From positions 434,001-498,000 of the forward strand of contig JBMNJJ010000002.1 in assembly GCA_050951605.1 (NCBI GenBank): a stretch of 64,000 bases of DNA, given 5' to 3'. The notes beneath the pieces were generated by a model that searched no databases, had not been told where the DNA came from, and saw nothing but the letters and a program-made list of their open reading frames with translations. This DNA is from DUTS01 sp050951605 (GTDB taxonomy: Bacteria; Bacillota; Peptococcia; DRI-13; DTU073). The translations under genes and the position numbers were made by a program. Shown piece after piece: positions 1 through 8,240 of the stretch (its first letter is position 1; each line of letters opens with the position of its first letter).

Positions 1-2
1 TA

Positions 3-194
3 TTATTTTGGCGAGAACTTAATGTAACTTTAGGCAAAGAGGTGATGGTTAGTACTAGAGAGGAAAGTTTTACCGGAATAGCTGAAGACATTAATGAAGA
101 TGGCTGTTTGTTAGTACGCAGAGATTCCGGAGAGCTGGAGATCTTAATAGCGGGGGATGTTAGTTTGCGGGGCAGCTTTCCTAGTAGAGATTAG
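3..194 (+). CDS. birA: Biotin-[acetyl-CoA-carboxylase] ligase, C-terminal end (partial)
   Basis: The open frame runs from the window edge to TAG at 192-194 and encodes about 63 residues. It matches the C-terminal SH3-like domain of bifunctional BirA: it starts with Trp-Arg-Glu-Leu, continues with a Gly-Lys-Glu-Val stretch and ends with the GDVSLRG motif usual in this domain. BirA attaches biotin to carrier proteins, and in many bacteria its N-terminal domain also represses biotin genes; that part lies outside the window. Its position just upstream of a biotin-dependent decarboxylase cluster suggests it biotinylates the carrier protein at 5991-6383. The family call rests on a short fragment. 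Confidence 0.8.
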   Translation, partial: LFWRELNVTLGKEVMVSTREESFTGIAEDINEDGCLLVRRDSGELEILIAGDVSLRGSFPSRD

Positions 195-252
195 AATATT
201 GTATACTTGCAGGAAAAGTCAGAGATTATCTGGTAAATGAAAAAAGTATTGA

Positions 253-258
253 TATAAT
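253..258 (+). promoter_or_regulatory. Possible -10 element upstream of the mutase operon
   Basis: TATAAT stands 66 bases before the mutase start in the birA-mutase gap. No good -35 box is visible 16-18 bases upstream; the best candidate is TGGTAA at 231-236. This is a weak call. Confidence 0.3.
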
Positions 259-324
259 ATAAAAGGAAAACCGGAACATACCCGGGAGATAATTTGAAGC
301 GAAACATAGGGAAGGAGCAGTACT

Positions 325-2007
325 ATGTGGGAAAAAGAAAAATTAAAAAAACTGAAAGAAGCCAAAGATAATTGGGAAAACGGAACAGTTAAAAAAGCTT
401 TGGCTAGGTTTAAAGAACGTCAAGCAGAATTTACTACCGGTTCTGATATTCCCGTGGAACGTCTATATACTCCTTTAGAGATTCAAGATTTTGATTATGA
501 AAAGGATTTAGGGTTTGCCGGTGAATATCCTTTTACGCGAGGGGTTCAGCCGACGATGTATCGCGGACGACTTTGGACGATGAGACAATATGCCGGTTTT
601 GCTACAGCAGAGGAGTCTAATCAGCGTTATAAATATTTATTAGAACAGGGGCAAACAGGTCTTTCCGTGGCTTTTGATTTACCGACACAAATAGGTTATG
701 ACTCTGATGACCCTATCGCCCAAGGGGAAGTAGGGAAAGTTGGGGTAGCTATTGATTCCTTAGCTGATATGGAAGTGCTTTTTAAGGAGATTCCTTTGGA
801 TAAAGTAAGTACATCCATGACGATTAATGCACCGGCGGCGCTTCTTTTAGCGATGTATATTGTAGTTGCCGAAAAGCAAGGTGTAAATATTGCTGAGCTT
901 AGAGGAACTATTCAAAACGATATTCTCAAAGAATATTCAGCTCGCGGAACTTATATTTTTCCACCAGCTCCTTCGATGAGATTGATTACTAATATTTTTG
1001 AATTTTGTGCTGAACATATTCCCCAATGGAATACTATTTCTATTTCCGGCTATCATATACGGGAAGCCGGGGCTACAGCTGTACAAGAAGTAGCGTTTAC
1101 TCTGGCCGATGGTATTGCTTATGTGGAAGCAGCACTTGAAGCGGGGATGGATGTAGATGACTTTGCAGGGCGGCTTTCCTTTTTCTTTAATGCTCATAAT
1201 GACCTTTTTGAAGAAATAGCTAAATTTAGGGCTGCACGTAAAGTTTGGGCTAAGGTCATGAAAGAACGTTTTCGGGCCAAAAACCCTCGTTCTTGGAAGT
1301 TGCGTTTTCATACCCAAACAGCCGGTTCGACTTTAACAGCACAACAGCCGGATAATAATATTGTGCGGGTAGCGGTCCAGACTCTTGCCGCTGTTTTAGG
1401 TGGAACACAATCTTTACATACCAATTCACGCGATGAAGCTTTAGCCTTACCATCAGAAGACTCTGTACGGATTGCTTTGCGGACACAGCAGATTGTAGCT
1501 TATGAATCAGGAGTTAGTGAAACGGTAGATCCTTTAGCAGGTTCTTATTATATAGAAAAATTGACTTTGGAAATTGAAAAGCGGGTACTTGCTTATTTGG
1601 AAAAGATAGATGTTTTAGGTGGTGCAGTAAGGGCTATTGAGCAAGGGTATATTCAGAAAGAAATCGCAGACAGTGCCTATGCTTATCAGAAGGAAATTGA
1701 AGCAGGTGAACGAATTGTGGTAGGTCTTAACAAATTTCAGATGGAAGAGACAGCGAGAAAAGAAGACCTTTTGCGTGTGGATCCTGCTGTAGGTACAGCA
1801 CAAATTAAAAGATTACAGAAATTGAAGGAGTCGCGTGATAATGTTGCGGTACAGAACAGTCTTACAGAATTACGTCAAGCTGCTCAAGCTGAGGTAAACC
1901 TCATGCCCTATCTACTTACAGCAGTTCGTGCTTATGCTACTGAAGGAGAAATTTGCCATATTTTACGTGAGGTTTTTGGTGAATATAGACCTGTGGAGAT
2001 ACTCTGA
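325..2007 (+). CDS. mcmA1: Methylmalonyl-CoA mutase, large (catalytic) subunit
   Basis: Encodes 560 residues of the acyl-CoA mutase TIM-barrel family without a B12-binding domain, the usual length for the split large subunit. The CoA/substrate-binding region with TMYRGRLWTMRQYAG lies at about residues 77-91. Together with the small B12 subunit encoded next, it isomerises succinyl-CoA and (R)-methylmalonyl-CoA in the cytoplasm. The ATG is preceded by GAAGGAG at 311-317. The small subunit, MeaB and epimerase follow in one direction, which supports methylmalonyl-CoA rather than isobutyryl- or ethylmalonyl-CoA as substrate. Active-site residues alone cannot settle this by eye, so the substrate call is partly from context. 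Confidence 0.92.
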   Translation: MWEKEKLKKLKEAKDNWENGTVKKALARFKERQAEFTTGSDIPVERLYTPLEIQDFDYEKDLGFAGEYPFTRGVQPTMYRGRLWTMRQYAGFATAEESNQRYKYLLEQGQTGLSVAFDLPTQIGYDSDDPIAQGEVGKVGVAIDSLADMEVLFKEIPLDKVSTSMTINAPAALLLAMYIVVAEKQGVNIAELRGTIQNDILKEYSARGTYIFPPAPSMRLITNIFEFCAEHIPQWNTISISGYHIREAGATAVQEVAFTLADGIAYVEAALEAGMDVDDFAGRLSFFFNAHNDLFEEIAKFRAARKVWAKVMKERFRAKNPRSWKLRFHTQTAGSTLTAQQPDNNIVRVAVQTLAAVLGGTQSLHTNSRDEALALPSEDSVRIALRTQQIVAYESGVSETVDPLAGSYYIEKLTLEIEKRVLAYLEKIDVLGGAVRAIEQGYIQKEIADSAYAYQKEIEAGERIVVGLNKFQMEETARKEDLLRVDPAVGTAQIKRLQKLKESRDNVAVQNSLTELRQAAQAEVNLMPYLLTAVRAYATEGEICHILREVFGEYRPVEIL

Positions 2008-2046
2008 TTGATTATAGGAGAAGATAGTGAAGGAGGTTTTGGGCAA

Positions 2047-2442
2047 ATGGTAAAAAAACGGATTAGAGTTTTAGTAGCTAAACCGGGACTTGATGGGCAT
2101 GATCGGGGAGCGAAAGTAATTGCACGTGCCTTGCGTGATGCAGGGATGGAAGTAATTTATACAGGGCTTCGTCAAACACCTGAACAAATAGTGTCTGCCG
2201 CTATTCAGGAAGACGTAGATGTAGTGGCGATGAGTTTGTTATCAGGTGCTCATAATCATCTTTTCCCTAAAGTAGTAGAACTTTTAAAAGAAAAAAACGC
2301 AGCCGAGATATTAGTTATTGGTGGTGGGGTGATTCCTCAGGAAGATATTCCTTTTTTAAAGGAAAAAGGTATAGCGGAAATTTTTACTCCCGGTACACCT
2401 ACGGGTAAAGTCGTTGACTATATTCGGAGTAAAGTAGGTTAA
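2047..2442 (+). CDS. mcmA2: Methylmalonyl-CoA mutase, small B12-binding subunit
   Basis: A 131-residue cobalamin-binding Rossmann domain. The base-off/His-on motif DGHDRG gives His18 as the lower cobalt ligand, followed by the SLLSGAH and VIGGGVIP loops that hold the nucleotide tail. The start was set at ATG 2047 because AAGGAGG lies at 2030-2036; the frame stays open upstream to TTG 2008, directly after the stop of the large subunit, but that start has no ribosome site. It pairs with the preceding gene to form the active mutase. Splitting of the mutase into two chains is common in Clostridia and archaea. Confidence 0.92.
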   Translation: MVKKRIRVLVAKPGLDGHDRGAKVIARALRDAGMEVIYTGLRQTPEQIVSAAIQEDVDVVAMSLLSGAHNHLFPKVVELLKEKNAAEILVIGGGVIPQEDIPFLKEKGIAEIFTPGTPTGKVVDYIRSKVG

Positions 2443-2469
2443 GTTTAATTAATAAGAGGCGGTGGAGGT

Positions 2470-3414
2470 ATGGATTTAGTACAGCGAGCCCGACAAGGTG
2501 ATCGCCGTGCTTTAGCTAGATTAATTACTTTAGTTGAAAACGAAGCACCTGAAGCGGTAACAGCTTTGCAAGAATTATATCAGTTTACAGGGCAAGGACA
2601 GGTCATTGGGATTACGGGGCCGCCCGGTTCCGGTAAAAGTACTTTGACAGATAAACTGGTGAAAGAACTGCGGAAAGAAAAGAAGAAGGTGGCGATTATT
2701 GCTGTTGATCCCACTAGTCCTTTTACGGGTGGAGCAATTTTGGGTGACCGGATTAGAATGTCGGATTTAAATTTAGATGAAGATGTTTATATTCGCAGTA
2801 TGGGTACACGAGGCAGTTTGGGAGGTTTAGCGGCGACCACAAGTGCAGTGATTAAGATTCTTGATGCCTGTGCTTTTGATTATATTTTTATTGAAACTGT
2901 GGGTGTAGGTCAGTCAGAAGTAGATATTGTAAAAGCTGCCGATACTACTATTGTCCTAATGGTACCCGGTTTAGGAGATGATATTCAGGCGATCAAAGCG
3001 GGTATCTTAGAAATAGGAGACCTCTTTGTAGTTAATAAGGCTGATCGTGAAGGAGCCAATCGAGTTGTCCTCGAATTGCGGATGATGTTGGACTTAAATG
3101 AGAAAAAATCTGCTTGGGAACCGCCTGTTTTTATGTCTATTGCGGAACAAAATCAAGGCATTATAGAAATAGTAGAAGGGATAAAGAGGCATTTTTTTTA
3201 TTTGCAGGAATCCGGACAATTGGAAGTAAAAAGAAGAGAAAGATTAGAAAAGGAGCTTTGGGAGGGTCTTAGTAAAAAGATTTATCAGCAGATTACGTCT
3301 AAGGTAGAAAAGGACGGTCAATTTCAGCAATATATGGATCGTTTAATAAAAAAAGAGATAGACCCATATACATTAGCGCAGACAATACTTCATGATGTGC
3401 TGATGAGAGGATAA
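2470..3414 (+). CDS. meaB: MeaB-type GTPase chaperone of methylmalonyl-CoA mutase
   Basis: 314 residues of the G3E GTPase family (MeaB/ArgK). The P-loop GPPGSGKST is at residues 50-58, a Glu-Thr-Val-Gly-Val-Gly switch follows near 140, and the guanine-specificity motif NKAD is near residue 188. MeaB loads or protects the adenosylcobalamin of the mutase and helps replace damaged cofactor. It lies 27 bases after the small subunit with GGTGGAGG just upstream of its ATG, the arrangement typical of mutase operons. Old annotations of this family as arginine/ornithine transport kinase (ArgK) are misleading. Confidence 0.93.
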   Translation: MDLVQRARQGDRRALARLITLVENEAPEAVTALQELYQFTGQGQVIGITGPPGSGKSTLTDKLVKELRKEKKKVAIIAVDPTSPFTGGAILGDRIRMSDLNLDEDVYIRSMGTRGSLGGLAATTSAVIKILDACAFDYIFIETVGVGQSEVDIVKAADTTIVLMVPGLGDDIQAIKAGILEIGDLFVVNKADREGANRVVLELRMMLDLNEKKSAWEPPVFMSIAEQNQGIIEIVEGIKRHFFYLQESGQLEVKRRERLEKELWEGLSKKIYQQITSKVEKDGQFQQYMDRLIKKEIDPYTLAQTILHDVLMRG

Positions 3415-3456
3415 AAAATACAGGACTTATTTACATGAGAGTACATTTCTGGTAAT

Positions 3457-3472
3457 ATGTATAATTATACAT
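3457..3472 (+). promoter_or_regulatory. Perfect 16-bp palindrome before the epimerase gene
   Basis: ATGTATAATTATACAT equals its own reverse complement and contains TATAAT on both strands. It lies in the 133-bp gap between meaB and the epimerase gene, the longest gap before oadB. It could be an operator or simply an AT-rich promoter element; no convincing -35 box is seen at the right distance. Confidence 0.35.
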
Positions 3473-3547
3473 GGCGGGGAAGAAAGTTTAAGAGAGTGTC
3501 TACGTATATACATAATAGCTAAAAGTATTAAAGAGGAGGATGGTTAC

Positions 3548-3955
3548 GTGAAAGTTCTCAAGATAGACCATATTGGTATTGCGGTAAAAGATTTAACGGC
3601 ATCTCTGCAATTTTATTCTAAAGTTTTAGGGTTGGAAGCGGTCGGAACAGAAGTAGTGCCGGAACAGAAAGTAAAAGTCGCCTTTTTGCCTTGTGGTGAT
3701 AGTGAATTAGAACTTTTAGAGTCAACTACTCCTGATGGACCAATTGCTAAATTTATTGAAAAAAGGGGCGAAGGTGTTCAACATATTGCTTTGCGGGTAG
3801 ATAATCTTGAGGAAGCCTTAGCAATTATGCAAGAAAAAGGGCTTCGTTTAATTGATGAAAAACCACGTTATGGTGCAGGAGGAGCGCGAATAGCTTTTTT
3901 ACACCCTAAAGCTACGAAAGGTGTTTTATTAGAGCTCGCGGAAAGGAAAGAGTAA
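3548..3955 (+). CDS. mce: Methylmalonyl-CoA epimerase
   Basis: 135 residues with two beta-alpha-beta-beta-beta modules of the vicinal oxygen chelate (glyoxalase) superfamily. Likely metal ligands are His8 in KIDHIGIAV, His79 in VQHIALRV and Glu129 in LLELAE. The enzyme interconverts (R)- and (S)-methylmalonyl-CoA, linking the B12 mutase upstream to the decarboxylase encoded right after it. GAGGAGG precedes the start codon, which is a GTG at 3548. The length equals that of characterised epimerases. A generic glyoxalase is the alternative, but the neighbours on both sides make the epimerase role very likely. Confidence 0.93.
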   Translation: MKVLKIDHIGIAVKDLTASLQFYSKVLGLEAVGTEVVPEQKVKVAFLPCGDSELELLESTTPDGPIAKFIEKRGEGVQHIALRVDNLEEALAIMQEKGLRLIDEKPRYGAGGARIAFLHPKATKGVLLELAERKE

Positions 3956-3963
3956 GATTAAAT

Positions 3964-5538
3964 GTGGAAGAGAGGGATTTTCCAAAGATGAGTACACAAG
4001 AAAAGATTACAGCGCTACAAGCTTTAACTAAAAAGATTGAGGCGGGTGGTGGTGAACAAGCTGTTGAAAAGCAACATCAAAAGGGTAAACTTACTGCTCG
4101 TGAACGTCTTGAAAAATTGTTAGATCCCGGTTCTTTTACTGAACTGGACAAATTTGTAACACACCGTTGTGTCAATTTTGGGATGGAGAAAAAAGAGGCC
4201 CCTGGTGAAGGAGTAGTTACAGGCTATGGAACTATAGATGGTCGACCTGTTTATGTTTATGCTCAGGACTTTACTGTTTTAGGTGGGTCACTGGGGGAAA
4301 TGCATGCCGGCAAAATTTGTAAAGTATTGGACCTTGCTTTAAAAATGGGAGCACCGGTTATTGGTTTAAATGATTCAGGGGGAGCGCGTATTCAAGAAGC
4401 AATTGATGCTTTAGCCGGATATGGTCAAATATTTTACCGTAATACTTTGTCTTCAGGTGTAATTCCTCAGTTATCGGTAATTTTAGGACCTTGTGCAGGA
4501 GGTGCTGTTTATTCTCCGGCATTAACTGATTATGTTTTTATGGTGAAGAATATTTCCCAAATGTTTATTACCGGACCTCAGGTAATTAAAGCAGTAACAG
4601 GTGAGGAGGTTTCGGTGGAGGAATTAGGAGGAACCATGACTCACAATCAGCAGAGTGGGGTAGCTCATTTTGCCGCCACCAATGAAGAGGAGTGTTTTGT
4701 TCAGATAAAAAAACTATTGAGTTTTTTACCTTCTAATAATTTGGAGAATCCGCCTTTTGTGGAAACCGGTGATGACCCGGGACGAATTGTTCCGGAATTA
4801 GACGAAATCGTTCCTGATAATCCTAACCAGGCTTATGATATGTTAGATATAATTACTCTAGTTGTAGATAATGGTGAGTTTTTTCAGACGATGCCTTATT
4901 ATGCTCGGAATATTCTTACCGGGTATGCTCGGATCAAGGGACAGGTTATTGGAATTATTGCTAATCAGCCAAAGTTTATGGCCGGTTGTTTAGATATTAA
5001 TGCTTCCGATAAAGCGGCTCGTCATATTCGTTTTTGTGATGCTTTTAATATTCCTTTGGTTAATTTTGTTGATGTGCCCGGTTATCTTCCCGGCACAAAT
5101 CAAGAACATGGTGGGATTATTCGTCATGGAGCCAAATTATTGTATGCGTATTCGGAAGCTACTGTACCTAAGATTACTTTGGTTATTCGCAAGGCTTACG
5201 GTGGTTCTTATTTAGCGATGTGTTCGCGTGACTTAGGTGCAGATCAAGTAATCGCTTGGCCTACGGCAGAAATAGCGGTGATGGGTGCAGAAGGTGCAGC
5301 CAACATTATTTTCCGTAAAGAAATTAAGGACGCTGATAATCCGGTAGAAAAACGGGCAGAGAAAATTGCCGAGTATCGTCAGCGTTTCGCGACACCTTAT
5401 GTTGCCGCAGAGAGAGGGTTTGTCGATTTAGTGATTGAACCCCATGAAACTCGCCCACGTCTCGTGAATACCTTGGAAATGTTAGCTACGAAACGCGAAA
5501 CCCGTCCGGCAAAGAAACATGGCAATATTCCATTGTAA
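3964..5538 (+). CDS. mmdA: Methylmalonyl-CoA decarboxylase alpha subunit (carboxyltransferase)
   Basis: 524 residues with tandem crotonase-like carboxyltransferase domains, as in propionyl-CoA carboxylase beta and methylmalonyl-CoA decarboxylase alpha chains. An N-terminal KGKLTARERLEKLLDPGSF segment, the GGSLGEMHAGKI stretch and the late KAYGGSYLAMCS motif are typical. The protein moves the carboxyl group of (S)-methylmalonyl-CoA to biotin on the carrier protein. No biotin carboxylase gene is nearby, while OadG- and OadB-like genes follow, so this is the sodium-pump decarboxylase and not an ATP-driven carboxylase. The GTG at 3964 is used here; ATG 3988 is a possible alternative because neither has a strong ribosome site. 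Confidence 0.9.
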   Translation: MEERDFPKMSTQEKITALQALTKKIEAGGGEQAVEKQHQKGKLTARERLEKLLDPGSFTELDKFVTHRCVNFGMEKKEAPGEGVVTGYGTIDGRPVYVYAQDFTVLGGSLGEMHAGKICKVLDLALKMGAPVIGLNDSGGARIQEAIDALAGYGQIFYRNTLSSGVIPQLSVILGPCAGGAVYSPALTDYVFMVKNISQMFITGPQVIKAVTGEEVSVEELGGTMTHNQQSGVAHFAATNEEECFVQIKKLLSFLPSNNLENPPFVETGDDPGRIVPELDEIVPDNPNQAYDMLDIITLVVDNGEFFQTMPYYARNILTGYARIKGQVIGIIANQPKFMAGCLDINASDKAARHIRFCDAFNIPLVNFVDVPGYLPGTNQEHGGIIRHGAKLLYAYSEATVPKITLVIRKAYGGSYLAMCSRDLGADQVIAWPTAEIAVMGAEGAANIIFRKEIKDADNPVEKRAEKIAEYRQRFATPYVAAERGFVDLVIEPHETRPRLVNTLEMLATKRETRPAKKHGNIPL

Positions 5539-5579
5539 AATGCAAGATGGTGGGAATGTGAGGAAAGGGGTGACGGTAC

Positions 5580-5936
5580 GTGCCAACACTTATTTTCGGA
5601 CTGCAAGTTACTATTTTAGGCATAAGTGTAGTTTTTATTGCTTTAGTTTTTCTTATCTTTGTGATTAAATTGCTGACTAAGGCAACAGAGCTTTCCGAGG
5701 CCAAAAAAGGTGCAGGTGAGCCTGTGTTAATTAAAAAAGGGTCAGTCGTTAAAGATGCTCCTCTCAGTAAGGAAGATGAGGGGGAGGTTATCGCTGTAAT
5801 TGCTGCCGCTGTAGCTTGTTTAACTAAGGGAAAGAAAATGAGTATTAAGACGATTCAGCGGGTCAAAGAGGAAGAGGTTCCTGTTTGGAGTGCGGTAGGA
5901 CGTCAAGAAATAATGTTTTTACGACAAACCAGGTAA
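5580..5936 (+). CDS. OadG-like small membrane subunit of the Na+-pumping decarboxylase
   Basis: 118 residues with one N-terminal membrane helix (about residues 6-30), then a charged linker and the segment GEVIAVIAAAVACLTKGKK that is common in OadG/MmdD proteins. These subunits hold the membrane beta subunit and the soluble carboxyltransferase together. The GTG start follows AGGAAAGGGGTGA. The gene lies between the alpha subunit and the biotin carrier, the standard order. Divergent sequence makes the exact name (gamma in oxaloacetate enzymes, delta in methylmalonyl enzymes) a matter of convention. Confidence 0.85.
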   Translation: MPTLIFGLQVTILGISVVFIALVFLIFVIKLLTKATELSEAKKGAGEPVLIKKGSVVKDAPLSKEDEGEVIAVIAAAVACLTKGKKMSIKTIQRVKEEEVPVWSAVGRQEIMFLRQTR

Positions 5937-5990
5937 TGCCGTAATAAAAGTACTGGAATAAAATTATAGAGAAAAAGGAGGGGCTTTTTG

Positions 5991-6383
5991 ATGAAAAAGT
6001 TCCGGATGAAAGTAAATGGGAAAGTTTATGAGGTAGAAGTAGAAGAAATAAGCGATAATTCAGCAGCTGCTCCTCAAGTTGCTGTAGAAAAGGTCTCGGA
6101 ACCCGGTACCGGTTCGAAGGTTCCCGCAGTACCAAGTGTGTCTAAGAGTGCAGCGGCTATACCTGAGGAGGCTGAAGTTATTACGGCACCTATGCCCGGT
6201 AAGATTCTGTCACTTAAAGTAGAAGTAGGACAGCAGGTAAGTGCCGGAGATTTACTTTTGATTTTAGAAGCAATGAAAATGGAAAATGAAATTTTCTGTG
6301 GAACTGAAGGGACGGTTAAAGAAATTAGGGTTGATGAAGGTACTGCCGTTAATCCGGGAGATGTTCTGGTGGTCATTGCTTAA
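5991..6383 (+). CDS. Biotin carrier subunit of methylmalonyl-CoA decarboxylase
   Basis: 130 residues. An N-terminal segment of about 20 residues (FRMKVNGKVYEVEVEEI) is followed by an Ala/Pro/Val-rich flexible linker (about 24-62) and a biotinyl domain (63-130). The biotin-accepting lysine is Lys96 in EAMKMEN. AAAAGGAGG stands eight to ten bases before ATG 5991, so this start is preferred to TTG 5988. The carrier shuttles carboxybiotin from the alpha subunit to the membrane beta subunit. BirA at the left edge is the likely ligase. Confidence 0.93.
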   Translation: MKKFRMKVNGKVYEVEVEEISDNSAAAPQVAVEKVSEPGTGSKVPAVPSVSKSAAAIPEEAEVITAPMPGKILSLKVEVGQQVSAGDLLLILEAMKMENEIFCGTEGTVKEIRVDEGTAVNPGDVLVVIA

Positions 6384-6425
6384 TTAGGAGGTATCTTTAT
6401 CATTTCAAGAGGGGAAGGAATTCTG

Positions 6426-7601
6426 ATGATGGAAATAAACTTATCAAAGGCCATTTATGACCTGGCGATGAGTACAGGCTTAGTTAATCTGACGATACAG
6501 CAAGTGATAATGTTCTTGATCTCTTTTCTTTTAATTTATTTAGCGATTGTCAAGAAATTTGAGCCTTTATTACTTTTACCGATTGCCTTTGGTATGTTGT
6601 TAGCGAATTTACCTCATGCGGGTTTAATGAACCCCCCGGAGGTGGGGATAGATCCGTTTACAGGAGAGGATAAGCTCACTCCCGGTGGCTTGCTTTATTA
6701 TTTATATCAAGGGGTAAAACTAGGCATTTATCCACCTTTAATTTTTCTGGGTGTAGGGGCGATGACTGATTTTGGACCACTTATTGCTAATCCTAAGACC
6801 TTACTTCTAGGGGCGGCGGCTCAGTTTGGGATCTTTTTAACTTTTATCGGGGCTTTATTTTTAGGCTTTTTACCTAAAGCTGCGGCTTCTATTGGGATTA
6901 TTGGGGGTGCTGATGGCCCCACCGCTATTTTTCTGACTTCGAAGTTAGCACCGGAGTTATTGCCGGCGATTGCTATTGCCGCGTATTCATATATGGCTTT
7001 AGTACCGATTATTCAACCTCCGATTATGAAAGCTTTAACGACTCGTAAAATGCGGATGGTGGTTATGGAGCAATTACGTCCTGTTTCACAGCGGGAAAAA
7101 ATAATTTTTCCGATTGTCGTGACGATTGTTGTTTCCTTACTCGTACCTGATGCTACTCCTTTGGTGGGGATGTTGATGTTGGGGAATCTTTTCCGAGAAT
7201 CCGGTGTTGTAGGACGTTTGAGTGATGCAGCTCAGAATGCTTTGATGAATATTATTACGATTTTCTTAGGGGTAACAGTCGGGGCGACAGCCAATGCTGA
7301 AGCTTTTTTAAATCCGGCCACCATTAAAATTATTCTTTTGGGCTTAATTGCTTTTTGCATAGCAACAGCCAGTGGTGTTCTTTTAGGAGATTTGATGTAT
7401 TTTCTTTCCGGCGGTAAAGTCAATCCTTTGATTGGTTCAGCAGGAGTCTCGGCAGTACCGATGGCCGCACGTGTTTCTCAGGTTGTAGGGCAAAAAGAAA
7501 ATCCTAAAAACTTTTTGCTCATGCATGCGATGGGACCTAATGTTGCCGGAGTAATTGGTTCAGCTGTGGCGGCCGGAGTATTACTTTCTTTGTTTAAGTA
7601 A
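6426..7601 (+). CDS. Na+-translocating decarboxylase beta subunit
   Basis: 391 residues of the OadB/MmdB/GcdB family, very hydrophobic with about nine to eleven membrane segments. The family motif GGADGPTAIF is present near residues 160-169 with the conserved aspartate used in sodium transport, and a second conserved stretch lies near ATASGVLLGDL. It decarboxylates carboxybiotin and exports about two sodium ions per turnover. It is the last gene of the cluster and is followed 35 bases later by a strong terminator. Two adjacent ATG codons are at 6426 and 6429. Confidence 0.92.
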   Translation: MMEINLSKAIYDLAMSTGLVNLTIQQVIMFLISFLLIYLAIVKKFEPLLLLPIAFGMLLANLPHAGLMNPPEVGIDPFTGEDKLTPGGLLYYLYQGVKLGIYPPLIFLGVGAMTDFGPLIANPKTLLLGAAAQFGIFLTFIGALFLGFLPKAAASIGIIGGADGPTAIFLTSKLAPELLPAIAIAAYSYMALVPIIQPPIMKALTTRKMRMVVMEQLRPVSQREKIIFPIVVTIVVSLLVPDATPLVGMLMLGNLFRESGVVGRLSDAAQNALMNIITIFLGVTVGATANAEAFLNPATIKIILLGLIAFCIATASGVLLGDLMYFLSGGKVNPLIGSAGVSAVPMAARVSQVVGQKENPKNFLLMHAMGPNVAGVIGSAVAAGVLLSLFK

Positions 7602-7635
7602 AAAATAAATTAATAAAATTTTTCTGTATATGACG

Positions 7636-7672
7636 AAAAAGAGTGTTGCTAAAGTTAGCAACACTCTTTTTT
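7636..7672 (+). terminator. Rho-independent terminator of the methylmalonyl-CoA operon
   Basis: The arms AAAAAGAGTGTTGCTAA (7636-7652) and its complement starting at 7655 form a near-perfect hairpin with a tiny loop and run into a T-rich tail at 7667-7672. Confidence 0.9.
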
Positions 7673-7753
7673 ATTTAATATTGATTTTTCTATTTCTTCC
7701 CGTGTATTTAAATAATAAAAAAGTTCAAAACTACAAATGGAGGTGTATTAATA

Positions 7754-7927
7754 ATGAAAAAGGACCATAATTTTAGAAAAAGGATGGAAAAAATCAAATA
7801 TGAGACAGCACAGGAATTTGGTTTAACTCATCGCCAAGAGAAGATGGGAAAAGATTCTAACAAAAATAATTTATTTAAACGTATAAAAAAATTATCAATA
7901 GCCAAAAATAAGAATACTTTCAAGTAA
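7754..7927 (+). CDS. Short divergent SASP-like spore protein candidate
   Basis: A 57-residue, very basic frame with a good ribosome site (GGAGG at 7739-7743) and ATG 7754. Residues 15-24 read KYETAQEFGL, which resembles the N-terminal KYEIAxELG region where Gpr cuts alpha/beta-type small acid-soluble spore proteins. The rest lacks the glycine-rich C-terminal half (GGxMTRKLV) of that family. It lies 17 bases before a canonical SASP gene and likely shares its transcript. It could be a truncated or divergent DNA-binding spore protein, somewhat like SspF. Function is inferred from one motif and context only. Confidence 0.6.
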   Translation: MKKDHNFRKRMEKIKYETAQEFGLTHRQEKMGKDSNKNNLFKRIKKLSIAKNKNTFK

Positions 7928-7944
7928 AGGAGGTGAAGTTAAAA

Positions 7945-8160
7945 ATGCCTCGTAATACAAACAAACCTGCACTACAGGGTGCTGCTCAAGCTCTTGATCA
8001 GTTGAAGTATGAAATAGCCGGTGAGTTAGGGATTGCTAACTATCAACAGGTTGATAAAGGACAACTGACTTCCCGTCAGAATGGATATGTTGGGGGATAT
8101 ATGACTAGAAAGCTGGTTCAGATTGCTGAAGAAGCTTTATCCAAAGGACAAATGACCTAA
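7945..8160 (+). CDS. Alpha/beta-type small acid-soluble spore protein
   Basis: 71 residues with the two conserved blocks of the family: LKYEIAGELGI near residues 20-30, which holds the Gpr cleavage site, and NGYVGGYMTRKLVQIAEEAL near 45-64. These proteins coat DNA in the forespore and protect it from UV and heat, and are degraded at germination to supply amino acids. AAAGGAGGTGA at 7926-7936 places the start at ATG 7945; GTG 7933 is inside that ribosome site. A terminator follows, and the gene for the protease that degrades it faces it. Confidence 0.95.
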   Translation: MPRNTNKPALQGAAQALDQLKYEIAGELGIANYQQVDKGQLTSRQNGYVGGYMTRKLVQIAEEALSKGQMT

Positions 8161-8181
8161 CTCCTAATTGAAATAATGGAT

Positions 8182-8223
8182 AAAAAACAAGCAGGGGTCT
8201 AAAGACCACCTGCTTGTTTTTTA
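8182..8223. terminator. Bidirectional terminator between SASP and gpr
   Basis: A CAAGCAGG/CCTGCTTG stem with an inner GGTCT/AGACC stem, flanked by an A-run on the left and a T-run on the right. It can end both the plus-strand SASP transcript and the minus-strand gpr transcript. Confidence 0.88.
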
Positions 8224-8240
8224 TCAGCATGAAGTGTAGC

